39,805 nucleotides of DNA from JAILEN01 sp036723975 (GCA_036723975.1 DAIMGJ010000019.1:1-39805); one strand, 5' to 3'; shown: positions 23,911-33,355, counted from the first letter of the stretch. Numbers and translations: made by a program. The notes: generated by a model from the letters alone, not told the origin.

Positions 23911-25260
23911 CTACTCATCGTATGCCCGCGCATGTTCTTTAAACATATCGCCACGCTCTTCATAGTTTTTAAACATCCCCCAGCTTGCGCAAGCGGGAGA
24001 AAGCAAAATCGCATCCCCGGAAACAGCATTTTGATAGCAGATATCCATTGCCTCTTCCAAGCTTTCCGCAAACTCCACATCCAAGAATCCGTGAGCCTTT
24101 GCGCACTCGGCAATCTTTTCTCGGGTCTGTCCAATCAAAACCAAACGCTTTACTTTTCCGTCAAAGCTGTCAATCCATTCATCATAGGTGGAATTCTTAT
24201 CATACCCGCCACCGATTAACCAGGTTGGGCGGTCCATCGCCTGAATTCCCTTAATCGCTGCATCCGGATTGGTTCCCTTGGAATCATTATAGAAACGAAC
24301 GCCTCGTTTTTCACATACATATTCAATACGATGTTCCACTGCGGTAAACTTACGAAGTCCGGCTTTTATCTTTTCGGCAGGAACTTCCATGGCCTCTGCC
24401 ATCGCAATGGCAGCCATGGCGTTTTCAAAATTATGAAGTCCTAAAATATGAAGCTCGCTTACATCGATAAACTTCTCTCCCGGCATTTTGCAGATAGCGC
24501 CGTTTTCATAATAGTACCCGTCTACGCCGTCAGGAAGTTTGGAAGCACTTGAAAAATATACAACCTTGCAAGGCAACGTCTTTCCAAACTCACGAAGGAC
24601 TTCATCTTCATAATTTAGCACACAAACATCATCTGCTTTTTGATTCTTTGTAATGGATTCCTTGGCAGCAATGTAGTTTTCCATCGTATGATGTCTGTCC
24701 AAATGATCCGGAGTGATATTTAAAATCGCACTTACCTTTGGATAAAAAGTATCTGCGGTTTCCAACTGGAAGCTGGAAATCTCTGCAACAAACACGCTCT
24801 CATCTGTCGCATCGGATACGCGTCCCGTATATGGAATTCCAATATTTCCAACCACACGAACGTCGGAGAAAAACTCTTCCATCAAGCATCCCGTAAGCGC
24901 GGTTGTGGTGGTCTTTCCATTGGTTCCTGTAATGGCAACCACCCGTCCTTTTCCAAGGCTATATGCCAGTTCAATTTCTCCGGAAAGGCGAATGCCATAG
25001 GTCTCCAAATCTTTTACAAAATCACTGTCCACAGGAACTCCCGGACTAAGAACCGCTATGGTTACTTCTTTTTTTACTTCCTCCGGCACTTCCCCGAGGA
25101 AGACCTTTGCATCCGAAATTTCAGGATGTTCTTTCAAAAACCCTTCTACATCCAAAGATGTATTTCCGTCATATAAATAAAACTTCTCGTTTTTTTCTTT
25201 TAATAATGTAGCGGCAGCAATTCCGCTTTTCCCGGTTCCTACAACCAAATATGTTTCCAT
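23911..25260 (-). CDS. murD: UDP-N-acetylmuramoyl-L-alanine--D-glutamate ligase
   Basis: A 449-residue cytoplasmic Mur ligase adding D-Glu to UDP-MurNAc-L-Ala with ATP. An N-terminal Rossmann-like domain (VVGTGKSGIAAATLL) precedes the ATP-binding motif AITGTNGKTTTTAL. The central domain has NITPDHLDRH and the C-terminal domain RFYNDSKGTNPDA and LIGGGYDKN. The length is typical. Its ATG follows the mraY stop directly (TAAATG), indicating coupled translation. Confidence 0.97.
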   Translation of the reverse strand: METYLVVGTGKSGIAAATLLKEKNEKFYLYDGNTSLDVEGFLKEHPEISDAKVFLGEVPEEVKKEVTIAVLSPGVPVDSDFVKDLETYGIRLSGEIELAYSLGKGRVVAITGTNGKTTTTALTGCLMEEFFSDVRVVGNIGIPYTGRVSDATDESVFVAEISSFQLETADTFYPKVSAILNITPDHLDRHHTMENYIAAKESITKNQKADDVCVLNYEDEVLREFGKTLPCKVVYFSSASKLPDGVDGYYYENGAICKMPGEKFIDVSELHILGLHNFENAMAAIAMAEAMEVPAEKIKAGLRKFTAVEHRIEYVCEKRGVRFYNDSKGTNPDAAIKGIQAMDRPTWLIGGGYDKNSTYDEWIDSFDGKVKRLVLIGQTREKIAECAKAHGFLDVEFAESLEEAMDICYQNAVSGDAILLSPACASWGMFKNYEERGDMFKEHARAYDE

Positions 25261-26226
25261 TTAATAAACTCCTAAAAATGCAATCACACACATCACAAGG
25301 GTAATCAAATCAAATACCACTACCACCTTCTTTTCTGACCATCCGCCCAACTCAAAATGATGATGAATCGGGGCCATTCGAAAGATACGTTTTCCATGTG
25401 TCAATTTAAAGTAACCAACCTGCAAAATTACAGAAATAACTTCCACCAAATAAATCAATCCTACCAAAATGATAAACAACGGCATCTGAAGCACATAAGC
25501 GACGCCTGCCACAAATCCGCCAAGGGCAAGAGAACCTGTATCTCCCATAAAAATTTTTGCAGGATGATGATTGTAAAGTAAAAAGCCTAAAAGAGCTGCA
25601 AACATGGCAATTACTGTACAAGCCAAATCCGGTGCTTCCTTGGCGCATACCGCCCAGAAGAACACACATACTATCATAGTTACAGAAGTAGCCAGTCCAT
25701 CCAATCCATCCGTAAAATTGGTTCCGTTTACGGTTCCGATGACAGCAAAGAATAAAACCACATAGTTAAACCAGCCAAAATCCAAATACTGTCCCGGCAA
25801 AAACGGAATGCGCATAGCAAGACTTACGTTAAGCACCTGGGTCAAATAATAAGCAAATCCGGCGGTAACGATTACCTGTAGTCCAAACTTCTGCCAAGGA
25901 AGAAGACCATCGCTTCTACGAAGAACTACCTTTAAAAAATCATCCAAGAATCCAATGATTCCAAAACCTACTGTAAGGATCAAAACCGGAATGCTTCTTC
26001 CCTGAAAACGGGCGCAAATAAAAATACCGGCAACTATAAATCCCAAAAGAATCAACAGCCCTCCCATAGTCGGGGTACCGGTCTTTGCCTTATGGGATTC
26101 CAAGCACTCCCGCTCCGTCTGCGAAGCCTTTAACTCCTTTAGCTTTTTAATCAGATACGGCATGAATAAAACCACAATAAAAAATGACAATCCTGCCGAA
26201 AGACCAACCATCATATAATATGACAT
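25261..26226 (-). CDS. mraY: Phospho-N-acetylmuramoyl-pentapeptide transferase
   Basis: A 321-residue, ten-helix membrane enzyme making lipid I from UDP-MurNAc-pentapeptide and undecaprenyl phosphate. It shows KTGTPTMGGLLIL, the DD motif FLDDFLKV, NFTDGLDGLATSV, MGDTGSLALGG and APIHHHFELGGWSE. All are standard catalytic or Mg2+ binding segments. It lies 19 bases after the PBP gene and touches murD. Confidence 0.97.
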   Translation of the reverse strand: MSYYMMVGLSAGLSFFIVVLFMPYLIKKLKELKASQTERECLESHKAKTGTPTMGGLLILLGFIVAGIFICARFQGRSIPVLILTVGFGIIGFLDDFLKVVLRRSDGLLPWQKFGLQVIVTAGFAYYLTQVLNVSLAMRIPFLPGQYLDFGWFNYVVLFFAVIGTVNGTNFTDGLDGLATSVTMIVCVFFWAVCAKEAPDLACTVIAMFAALLGFLLYNHHPAKIFMGDTGSLALGGFVAGVAYVLQMPLFIILVGLIYLVEVISVILQVGYFKLTHGKRIFRMAPIHHHFELGGWSEKKVVVVFDLITLVMCVIAFLGVY

Positions 26227-26245
26227 ACTTTCCTACTTCCTTTCT

Positions 26246-28117
26246 TTACTGGTATGGAATAATTCCGGAAACAGCTGTGGAGCCTTCCGGTTCCTCTACC
26301 GTCGGAATATTTAAATATGGCAAAATCTGTACCAAAACATTATGAACAATTTCCTGGGCAAACACGCTGTGTGCCTGATCCGAAGTGTTCGGGGTATCCA
26401 CAACGCAATAAATCAATAATTGCGGATTCTCCTGAGGCACATAGCCGATAAAGGACACCAAATAGTTTCCATCTCCACGGGGAAGTTTCTGTGCCGTACC
26501 CGTTTTTCCGCCTAAATCATATCCGTAAACTCCGGCGGTCTTACCGGTTCCTTCCGAAACCACCTGTCGCAGGTACCCTTTTACCTGATTGGAAACCTCT
26601 TTGGAAACCGTTTCCTTTTCCACAACCGGAGAAATTTCACTAATCACATTTCCGGACTCATCTTCGATTCGTTTTACCACATGAGGCTGGTAGAGTTTTC
26701 CTCCATTTACCAAAGAACAAAAACCGCTTCCCAACTGAATCATGGTGGTATTAAAGTTCTGTCCGAAGGAGTTGGTAGCAATATTAATTGTTTTTTCCAA
26801 ATCCCCCTCGCCATAAATCAAAGAATTGGTTCTGGCCTCACCGGGAAGATCAATATTTGTCTTTTGTCCAAATCCGTAGAGATTTTGATAATAAGCAAAA
26901 TTTGCGGCACCGATAACATAGGACATCTGCATCAAAGCATCGTTGCAGGAATCCATAAGCGCCCCTGCCACGGTTTCCATACCATGACCGTTACGATTCA
27001 CGCATCGAACATAATAATCGCTGATATGCTCACCACCGTCACAGTAATAGGTCTCATCCCCGGTTAATGTTCCGGACTCTAAGCCCATGGCCACTGTAAA
27101 AGGCTTGAATGTAGATCCCGGCTCGTAGGTATGAGAAATCGGAAAGTTCTGCCATAGTCCGTTTAGAATATCCAGCTGTGTTTGCGAATCCATGGCAGCC
27201 AACTCTTCCTCAGAATACCTTGATGATAAATCTCTGGGATTTGTCAGATCAAAGGAAGGATAAGTAGCCATGGCGTAGACTTCACCGTTTTGCGGATTCA
27301 TAACTAAAACAGCTGTGTTTAAACTTCCGTCATGTCCTTCTTCATCAGAAAAGGCCTGATTGAAAGCACTGATTTCATATTCCACAATGCTTTGTATATT
27401 CATATCGATAGTGGTAATTATATTCTTTCCGTTTTCAGGCTCAACCACTGTTTTTTCCAAATCGTTATCAGAGTTCAAATAACCGTAGGAACGACCGTTG
27501 ACGCCGTTTAAGGTATCGTTATACTCATTTTCCAGTCCGCTGACACCGTTATTTCCCGCAGATACAAACCCAACCAATTGAGAAGCTATGGTCGGATAGG
27601 TATACACTCTGTCATATTCTTTCTCAAACCAGATTCCGGCAGTATTATCCTTGTACTCCGAAAAAGAAGCCATTTCTTCGTAGGAAACCTTTTTCGCCAA
27701 AACCACATACCGGCTGTCCGGTTTTTCTTTCAGTGCGGTTTTTACATCCTCCGATGCAATTTCAGAGAAACACTTATCTACCGCCTTTACGGTTTCCTCA
27801 ACAACTTCTTCCTTATTTTCGTTTAAAACCTTGGCATCCAATACCACGTTGTACACATCCACGGAAGTGGCCAGAACCGTTCCCTTGGAATCAATAATAT
27901 CCCCTCGCTTGTAAGGAATTGTGGTACTGTCATACTGCAGCTGAGATAAAACGATTTTTTTGTACCGTTCTCCCTCGGTATATTCGATATACATCAGCTT
28001 ACCGATAAGAACAACAAAAAGAACGCAGATAAGACCAAAAAATAAGGTAAGTCTTCTTTGCATTCTTCTTGATAATTTATTATTTGTTTTTGGTTCCTTT
28101 TTTCTTTTCCTAACCAC
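26246..28117 (-). CDS. ftsI: Class B penicillin-binding protein (FtsI/PBP2B-type transpeptidase)
   Basis: A 623-residue bitopic enzyme that cross-links septal peptidoglycan. A basic cytoplasmic start, a membrane helix at about 23-45, and a dimerisation/pedestal domain with KRGDIIDSKGTVLATS precede the transpeptidase. The three active-site motifs are STFK (S335), SCN (390-392) and KTGT (538-541). No PASTA domains follow the transpeptidase, which separates it from SpoVD and Bacillus PBP2B. The start is a GTG six bases after the ftsL stop, with AGGA inside the ftsL end. Only one class B PBP is present in this cluster. Confidence 0.94.
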   Translation of the reverse strand: MVRKRKKEPKTNNKLSRRMQRRLTLFFGLICVLFVVLIGKLMYIEYTEGERYKKIVLSQLQYDSTTIPYKRGDIIDSKGTVLATSVDVYNVVLDAKVLNENKEEVVEETVKAVDKCFSEIASEDVKTALKEKPDSRYVVLAKKVSYEEMASFSEYKDNTAGIWFEKEYDRVYTYPTIASQLVGFVSAGNNGVSGLENEYNDTLNGVNGRSYGYLNSDNDLEKTVVEPENGKNIITTIDMNIQSIVEYEISAFNQAFSDEEGHDGSLNTAVLVMNPQNGEVYAMATYPSFDLTNPRDLSSRYSEEELAAMDSQTQLDILNGLWQNFPISHTYEPGSTFKPFTVAMGLESGTLTGDETYYCDGGEHISDYYVRCVNRNGHGMETVAGALMDSCNDALMQMSYVIGAANFAYYQNLYGFGQKTNIDLPGEARTNSLIYGEGDLEKTINIATNSFGQNFNTTMIQLGSGFCSLVNGGKLYQPHVVKRIEDESGNVISEISPVVEKETVSKEVSNQVKGYLRQVVSEGTGKTAGVYGYDLGGKTGTAQKLPRGDGNYLVSFIGYVPQENPQLLIYCVVDTPNTSDQAHSVFAQEIVHNVLVQILPYLNIPTVEEPEGSTAVSGIIPYQ

Positions 28118-28123
28118 AGCTAA

Positions 28124-28651
28124 TTAATCCTGATACTTGCTCATATAATCTTCTTCGCAGATATCATAATACACTATTTGCCCCTCATTTGCATAGACCA
28201 TTCCGTATTCGGTTAACGCTGTGTTTTTGATCTCGTTGATATCTACCGCAGTATTGATTCTGCTCTCTGCTGCGCTGTTTGAAGCCTTCATATCACTGAT
28301 TTCTGTCTTTAATGTTGCAATATTTTTCATATGAGCGCGAATCGATGTCTGAAGATTCACGTATCCCACAAAAAAAGCACAAAACGCTGCCGCAGCTAAA
28401 ACAACACGAAAAGCCATTCGACGGCTTCTTCGTAGCGCGCGGGCATTTTTTCGAGCCAGATTCTTCTTGCGACGAATTTTTTCTTCCTCACGTTCTCTGC
28501 GAAGAGTCTCCGCATCAGGAAGAATATCACCTACATAAACAGTATTGCCTGCAATATAATTCGCCTCATAACCGTAGGTGCCAATTTCAGAAACACCCTG
28601 ATTATAATTGGAATATCCGTTGTCAAATGTATAATTGCTGACTTCTCTCAT
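28124..28651 (-). CDS. ftsL: FtsL-type division protein with long cytoplasmic N-terminus
   Basis: A 175-residue bitopic protein. Residues 1-45 are Tyr/Asn/Gly-rich, and 50-78 are a strongly charged, basic helix. A membrane helix spans 79-98, followed by an extracellular coiled coil (about 103-130) typical of FtsL/DivIC, and an acidic end. Position between rsmH and the PBP gene identifies it better than sequence, which evolves fast. The start is the ATG with GAGGTG six bases upstream; an in-frame ATG 19 codons earlier has no ribosome binding site. The cytoplasmic tail is longer than in the textbook ~120-residue FtsL. Confidence 0.85.
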   Translation of the reverse strand: MREVSNYTFDNGYSNYNQGVSEIGTYGYEANYIAGNTVYVGDILPDAETLRREREEEKIRRKKNLARKNARALRRSRRMAFRVVLAAAAFCAFFVGYVNLQTSIRAHMKNIATLKTEISDMKASNSAAESRINTAVDINEIKNTALTEYGMVYANEGQIVYYDICEEDYMSKYQD

Positions 28652-28720
28652 TACACACACCTCATTACTATACTCCCGATCCGCATCACGCAGGAAAGGA
28701 ACAAACATAGCACTCCATTG

Positions 28721-29665
28721 CTATCTTTTTACAAACACACGAAGCTTTGCACTTTTTGAGCGGGAGTTTTCCCCGAGCTCCTGCTCGCTTGGCAAAATCG
28801 GCTTTCTGGTTAACACCTTGCCTTTTGACTTCTTTCCGCATACACACACCGGGAAATCCTTCGGGCAAGTGCATGGGTCTTCATTTCTTTTAAAAATATT
28901 TTTAACGATACGATCTTCCAAACTATGGAAGGTAATGATTGCAAGTCTTCCCTCCGGATTCAAAAGATCTATCATAGTATCCAGCGTCTCTTCCAAAACA
29001 AAGAGTTCTCGATTTAATTCAATGCGAAGCGCCTGAAACGTTCTCTTTGATGGATGTCCCCCGGTCTTTTTTGCTTTCATAGGGATGGATGCATCCACCA
29101 CTGCATTCAGCTCTGCCACCTTTTCAAAAGGCTTTATATCTCTTTGCTTTACTATATTTTTTGCAATATTTCTTGCAAACTTCTCTTCGCCGTACTCTCT
29201 TAGGATTCTTGTAAGTTCTTCCTCTGAGTACTCGTTTAGAATTGTTGCCGCCGTATTCGGATTTCGCCTGTCCATACGCATGTCCAAATCGGCATCGTCC
29301 TTCATATAGGAAAAACCTCGCTCCAAGGTGTCAAGTTGAAATGAGGAAACCCCCAGATCAAGTAGGATACCATCTACCTTATCAACGCCAAGTTTTTCCA
29401 ATTCGGACTTTATATTTTCGTAGTTACTATGAACAATGGTTACCTTATCCAGTTGGCCGTTTTCTTTCAGCCGTGCGGTTGCTGCCTCTATTGCATCACT
29501 GTCCTGATCAAAACCAATCAAACGACCGGTTGTCAGACGCTTACAAATCTCCAGAGAATGTCCGGCACCGCCTAAAGTGCCATCCACATAAATACCGTCT
29601 TCTTTTATATCAAGGGCATCTAAGCATTCGCCCAACATAACCGAATAATGCGAAAACTGTTTCAT
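28721..29665 (-). CDS. rsmH: 16S rRNA (cytosine-1402-N4)-methyltransferase
   Basis: A 314-residue SAM-dependent enzyme (MraW) methylating C1402 of 16S rRNA. Visible are HYSVMLGEC, the SAM loop DGTLGGAGHSLEI, GFDQDSDAI, VDGILLDLGVSSFQLD, the insert RGFSYMKDDADLDMRMD, and IITFHSLEDRIVK near the end. It starts one base after the mraZ stop, the standard arrangement. A 69-base gap to ftsL holds no clear signal. Confidence 0.97.
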   Translation of the reverse strand: MKQFSHYSVMLGECLDALDIKEDGIYVDGTLGGAGHSLEICKRLTTGRLIGFDQDSDAIEAATARLKENGQLDKVTIVHSNYENIKSELEKLGVDKVDGILLDLGVSSFQLDTLERGFSYMKDDADLDMRMDRRNPNTAATILNEYSEEELTRILREYGEEKFARNIAKNIVKQRDIKPFEKVAELNAVVDASIPMKAKKTGGHPSKRTFQALRIELNRELFVLEETLDTMIDLLNPEGRLAIITFHSLEDRIVKNIFKRNEDPCTCPKDFPVCVCGKKSKGKVLTRKPILPSEQELGENSRSKSAKLRVFVKR

Positions 29666-29666
29666 A

Positions 29667-30098
29667 CTAAATACCTATTCCAAGTTCCGCCATCTGTTCC
29701 GCTACCTCATCCATATCATCGAAGGTGTTGGTTGCATCCCAGTTATCCTTATCCCAAATCTCCACACGATTTAAGACACCAACCGTCACAATATCCTTGG
29801 AAAGATGTGCAAACTCTCTAAGCTGAGGTGGAAGAAGAATTCTTCCCTGCTTATCCATTTCTACATTACAAGCACCCGCAAAGAAAAATCTTGCAAACTT
29901 TCTGGCAGAAGCATTGGTTGTATTGGCTTCACGGAACTTTTCTTCAATTGTCGCCCATTCAGAAAGAGGATAAACAAACAAACACTGGTCAATACCCTTG
30001 GTTACAACAAACTCTTTTCCCAAGGATTCGCGGAACTTTGCCGGTACGATTAAGCGTCCCTTTTCGTCGATATTATGTCGATATTCACCCATGAACAT
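29667..30098 (-). CDS. mraZ: Transcriptional regulator MraZ
   Basis: A 143-residue DNA-binding protein with two AbrB-like SpoVT/MraZ repeats. Each carries the DxxxR signature (DEKGRLIVPAKFRE near residue 11 and DKQGRILLPPQLRE near residue 85). It autoregulates the dcw operon by binding repeated GTG(G)-type boxes in the leader. The start is the ATG at 30096-30098, eight bases after GGAGG. An in-frame GTG nine bases upstream overlaps the ribosome binding site itself and is rejected. First gene of the cluster. Confidence 0.97.
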   Translation of the reverse strand: MFMGEYRHNIDEKGRLIVPAKFRESLGKEFVVTKGIDQCLFVYPLSEWATIEEKFREANTTNASARKFARFFFAGACNVEMDKQGRILLPPQLREFAHLSKDIVTVGVLNRVEIWDKDNWDATNTFDDMDEVAEQMAELGIGI

Positions 30099-30104
30099 AA
30101 GGGA

Positions 30105-30141
30105 CACCTCCTCTCCATTTCATTCCACTTCCATCCACTTT
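30105..30141 (-). promoter_or_regulatory. MraZ box array with exact 10-bp period
   Basis: On the minus strand, AAAGTGG (30135-30141), GAAGTGG (30125-30131), GAAATGG (30115-30121) and GGAGGTG (30105-30111) occur at exact 10-bp steps. This matches the tandem GTG-containing boxes bound by MraZ oligomers in other bacteria. The last, degenerate unit coincides with the mraZ ribosome binding site. The array lies downstream of the predicted start site of transcription. Confidence 0.75.
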
Positions 30142-30158
30142 CTGCCATTGATAAACAT

Positions 30159-30187
30159 ATTTTAATGAAAAAATGGCAAAAAATCAA
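30159..30187 (-). promoter_or_regulatory. dcw operon promoter
   Basis: Minus-strand -35 TTGATT (30182-30187), 17-bp spacer and -10 TAAAAT (30159-30164). It is placed about 20 bases before the MraZ boxes. Its -35 overlaps the tail of an upstream terminator hairpin. Confidence 0.65.
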
Positions 30188-30214
30188 CCCACATATCGCG
30201 AAAATACGTGGGTT
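30178..30214 (-). terminator. Second terminator hairpin between bioY and mraZ
   Basis: The minus-strand AACCCACGTAT and ATATGTGGGTT form an 11-bp stem (one G-U, 7-base loop) followed by GATTTTTT. It insulates the dcw promoter, whose -35 it overlaps by two bases. Confidence 0.75.
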
Positions 30215-30271
30215 GTGAGTTGTGGAGGGAATTCCCACAAATACAATTATCTTATCTTGTGTAGCAAAAGC

Positions 30272-30303
30272 AAAAAGACCACAACATCTAGTGTTGTGGT
30301 CTT
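30272..30303 (-). terminator. Intrinsic terminator after bioY
   Basis: The minus-strand AAGACCACAACA-CTAGA-TGTTGTGGTCTT is a perfect 12-bp stem followed by further Ts, about 50 bases after the bioY stop. Confidence 0.85.
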
Positions 30304-30351
30304 AAAATCCGGGTTTCTTTGTGCAATTTTAACAAAATTTACGCCTATTTT

Positions 30352-30933
30352 TTAGTTATAATAGCTCATCAAATTTGCCATGGACAATGCTTTTCGCACC
30401 GTATTTCCAAGTACAAGTGCCAGTCCGATTTTAATCATATCAAATGCAATAAACGGAATTACACACATGGAAAGTGCTTCTGCAAATGTTACTTTCATCT
30501 GGAACACAAACCATGCGGTTCCAAACGCATACAACACTGCAAGTCCTAAAAGCATTCCAACAATTTGCAAATAAAACTTCTTCATCGGGAAGCGATCGAT
30601 AAACCATCCGGAAATCAATGCCATGAAAATATATCCGACAATGTATCCACCGGTAGGTCCAAAGAGCTTTGCAGGGCCTCCTGCAAATCCGCTAAATACC
30701 GGAAGGCCAACAAGGCCAAGCAAAATATAAATTCCACATGCAACGCCTCCAAGCTTTGCGCCTAACGTGTATACACATAAGAATACACACGCAACGGATA
30801 AGGTAATCGGCACAGGGCCAATCGGAATAGACAGTGGGCTTAAGATACACATTACCGCTGTCATAAGCGCTGTAAATGTAATTTTTTTGATTGTGGTAGC
30901 GTCCACAATTCGTGTTTTTGCACATTCGTTCAT
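30352..30933 (-). CDS. bioY: BioY biotin ECF transporter component
   Basis: A 193-residue membrane protein with six helices. It carries the BioY signature around IPIGPVPITLSVACVFL, AKLGGVACGIYILLGLVGLPVF and FAGGPAKLFGPTGGYIVGYI. BioY binds biotin and works alone or with the shared ECF energizing module. It lies 21 bases after the GH36 gene with a GAGGAG site and no separate promoter visible, an unusual partner that may reflect simple readthrough. No BirA operator could be recognised before it. Confidence 0.93.
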   Translation of the reverse strand: MNECAKTRIVDATTIKKITFTALMTAVMCILSPLSIPIGPVPITLSVACVFLCVYTLGAKLGGVACGIYILLGLVGLPVFSGFAGGPAKLFGPTGGYIVGYIFMALISGWFIDRFPMKKFYLQIVGMLLGLAVLYAFGTAWFVFQMKVTFAEALSMCVIPFIAFDMIKIGLALVLGNTVRKALSMANLMSYYN

Positions 30934-30954
30934 TTCAAGTCTCCTCTTTTTGTA

Positions 30955-33309
30955 TTACTGCACTTCTTCCATAAAAAACAATCTAGCATTGTTGTCATGC
31001 ATAATGCGCACGCTTCCTTCCATATCAAACCCGGTGGAAGAAAACGCAGGCTTTAATCCTACACCTGCATACATAAGTGCATCTCCATATGCGACGTAGT
31101 CTTCTTTATCACCCTTTGGTGTGACAAATCGATCAATCAAACCGTGTAAGAATCCATCCTGTTTAATGTGAATCGGAGTTACACCGTTTACCAAATCACC
31201 GAACATCTTAACGGACACCTTTGCTTCATTACTGTAGAAGCGATACTTCTTCAAAGGATCCAAGCCCTTTGCGTGATAATCCATAAACGGTGAGTTTGGG
31301 CGGACTTCCTTTTGGAAGACCATACCAACCGCCTGTTTCTTATCCTTTGAAACAACCGTCCATTCCACTACATTTCCGAATTTACCACGGTAGAAATCTC
31401 CAAACTGCATACATTCGCGGAACTTCTTATAAGTTTCAATCTGCTCCTTAATGGCTGATAAATCTTCCTTTTTCATATCGGAAAGGTTGCACTCATATCC
31501 TAAAACGCCAAAGCAAGCCACCGCAAAGCGATGCTCAATATCTACCTTGCGAAGGGTCTGGTGATTCGGCACATTGGAAACATGGGCAGATACACAACTC
31601 ATGGGATATCCGTAAGAATATCCGTTTTGAATGGTAAGACGGGCAACTGCATCCGTATCATCCGAAGCCCAAATCTGTGGGAAATAGCAAAGTGCGCCTA
31701 AATCAAATCGGTTACCTCCGGATGCACATCCCTCAAACAACACATGTGGGAAGCCTTCCGTCAACGCCTTTGCCAAGCGATAGAATCCCATGATGTAACG
31801 ATGGAACACCTCTCCCTGACAATCCGCAGGCAAATACTGAGAATACACATCCGAAAAGATGCGGTTCATATCCCATTTGACATAAGCGATATTTCCGGAA
31901 GAAATCACATCCGTCATAGCTTTAATCATATAATCAACCACTTCCGGATTTGCAAAATCAAGGATTCTTTGATTTCGTCCTTCGGAATGGTGCTTGCCCG
32001 GAATTTCAATGGCCCAATTGGGATGTGCTCGATACAAATCACTATCCACGTTTACCATCTCCGGTTCAATCCAGATACCGAAATCAAGGCCAACCTTGTT
32101 AATCTTTTCAGCCAAACCTTTTACACCGCGAGGAAGTTTTTTTGTATTTACAAACCAGTCCCCAAGCGCGCGTTTGTCGTCATGGCGATCACCGAACCAG
32201 CCGTCATCCATAACAAAAAGTTCAACGCCCACTTCCTTCCCCTTCTTTGCCAGTGCCACAAGCTTTGATTCGTTGATATCAAAGTAGTTTGCTTCCCAGC
32301 TGTTTAAGAGGACCGGTCTAGCTTTTTTTGACCATTCACCTCGTACGATATGGTCATTTACAAATGCATGCATATTCTGGCTCATACCGTTATGGCCTTC
32401 GCGGGAGAACGTCATAACCGCTTCCGGAGCTTCGAATTCATCTCCCGGCTTTAAGTTAAAGTTAAACTGTGTCGGGTTAATACCGGTAACAACACGGGTT
32501 TTGTCGTATGCATTTACTTCCACCGCCTCATAGTGGTTACCGGAATAAATTAAGTTAAATCCGTAAACATCCCCCTGGTATTCGCTTGCCCCTTCTCGGG
32601 AAATCATAACAAACGGGTTTGCGCGGTTGGATGAAGATCCGGTAAAGGAAGCGTTTACAAACTTTCCTGCGCTGACCTTCGTATCCACCATCTGCATTTC
32701 TTTGATCCATGCTCCACGGAAGGTAGAAACAATCAGTCCCGCCTCATTAAAATCTACCTGCGTAGACATAAGTCGACGAAGAGAAACCGTTGCGGATGAT
32801 GCGTTAATAAACTTTGCAGTACGGGTAATCACATCTTCCTTCTCATATACGTAATAAGAAAGAACAATGATATAACCGTTGTTTTTGTCCTTAAAAGTAA
32901 CATGAAGGCCTTCTACCTCGTCGCCAAAAGAAGACGGTAAGGTCTTAAGTTCACTCTTTCCGCTTTTAATCTCATCTGACTCATAAACAAAATCAGTAGT
33001 AAAGCTTCCGTCAGCTGCTACCACTTCTACGAAAGGTTCACGAATATCGCCCTTTCCGTAGCCGGACATTTCCAAAGAAACATCCTCCAATGTAAACGAT
33101 AAATGCTCCTGATCATAGGCAATGGAATTCCCCTGCTGGAATGCTCTTTTTTCGGAAAGAGCTTCTAAATCAGCCATTTCGTTTACAGTGATTTTGGCAC
33201 CATAATACAAATGCTCCGGCTGACCGGTTTCCATGATCTTGAAAGCATAACTGGTGTTTCGGGTATCCAGCACAAATGCCGGTGATTCCCCACTTAACTT
33301 TCGAATCAT
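30955..33309 (-). CDS. GH36 alpha-galactosidase
   Basis: A 784-residue enzyme. An N-terminal beta-sandwich domain (about 1-330) precedes the (beta/alpha)8 catalytic domain. That domain shows VLLNSWEANYFD, FVMDDGWFGDRHDD, DFGIWIEPEMVN, the nucleophile in AYVKWDMNR and the acid/base in IWASDDTDAVARL, with FEGCASGGNRFDLG between. The C-terminus is a short beta domain. No signal peptide is present, so it acts in the cytoplasm on imported alpha-galactosides such as melibiose or raffinose-family sugars. The start is the ATG nine bases after AGGAGG; an ATG three codons upstream abuts that site. Its promoter is at 33356-33384. Confidence 0.96.
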   Translation of the reverse strand: MIRKLSGESPAFVLDTRNTSYAFKIMETGQPEHLYYGAKITVNEMADLEALSEKRAFQQGNSIAYDQEHLSFTLEDVSLEMSGYGKGDIREPFVEVVAADGSFTTDFVYESDEIKSGKSELKTLPSSFGDEVEGLHVTFKDKNNGYIIVLSYYVYEKEDVITRTAKFINASSATVSLRRLMSTQVDFNEAGLIVSTFRGAWIKEMQMVDTKVSAGKFVNASFTGSSSNRANPFVMISREGASEYQGDVYGFNLIYSGNHYEAVEVNAYDKTRVVTGINPTQFNFNLKPGDEFEAPEAVMTFSREGHNGMSQNMHAFVNDHIVRGEWSKKARPVLLNSWEANYFDINESKLVALAKKGKEVGVELFVMDDGWFGDRHDDKRALGDWFVNTKKLPRGVKGLAEKINKVGLDFGIWIEPEMVNVDSDLYRAHPNWAIEIPGKHHSEGRNQRILDFANPEVVDYMIKAMTDVISSGNIAYVKWDMNRIFSDVYSQYLPADCQGEVFHRYIMGFYRLAKALTEGFPHVLFEGCASGGNRFDLGALCYFPQIWASDDTDAVARLTIQNGYSYGYPMSCVSAHVSNVPNHQTLRKVDIEHRFAVACFGVLGYECNLSDMKKEDLSAIKEQIETYKKFRECMQFGDFYRGKFGNVVEWTVVSKDKKQAVGMVFQKEVRPNSPFMDYHAKGLDPLKKYRFYSNEAKVSVKMFGDLVNGVTPIHIKQDGFLHGLIDRFVTPKGDKEDYVAYGDALMYAGVGLKPAFSSTGFDMEGSVRIMHDNNARLFFMEEVQ

Positions 33310-33355
33310 TAAACACATCCTCCTGTATGTTTATCCGTAACAAAAATACTTCTTT

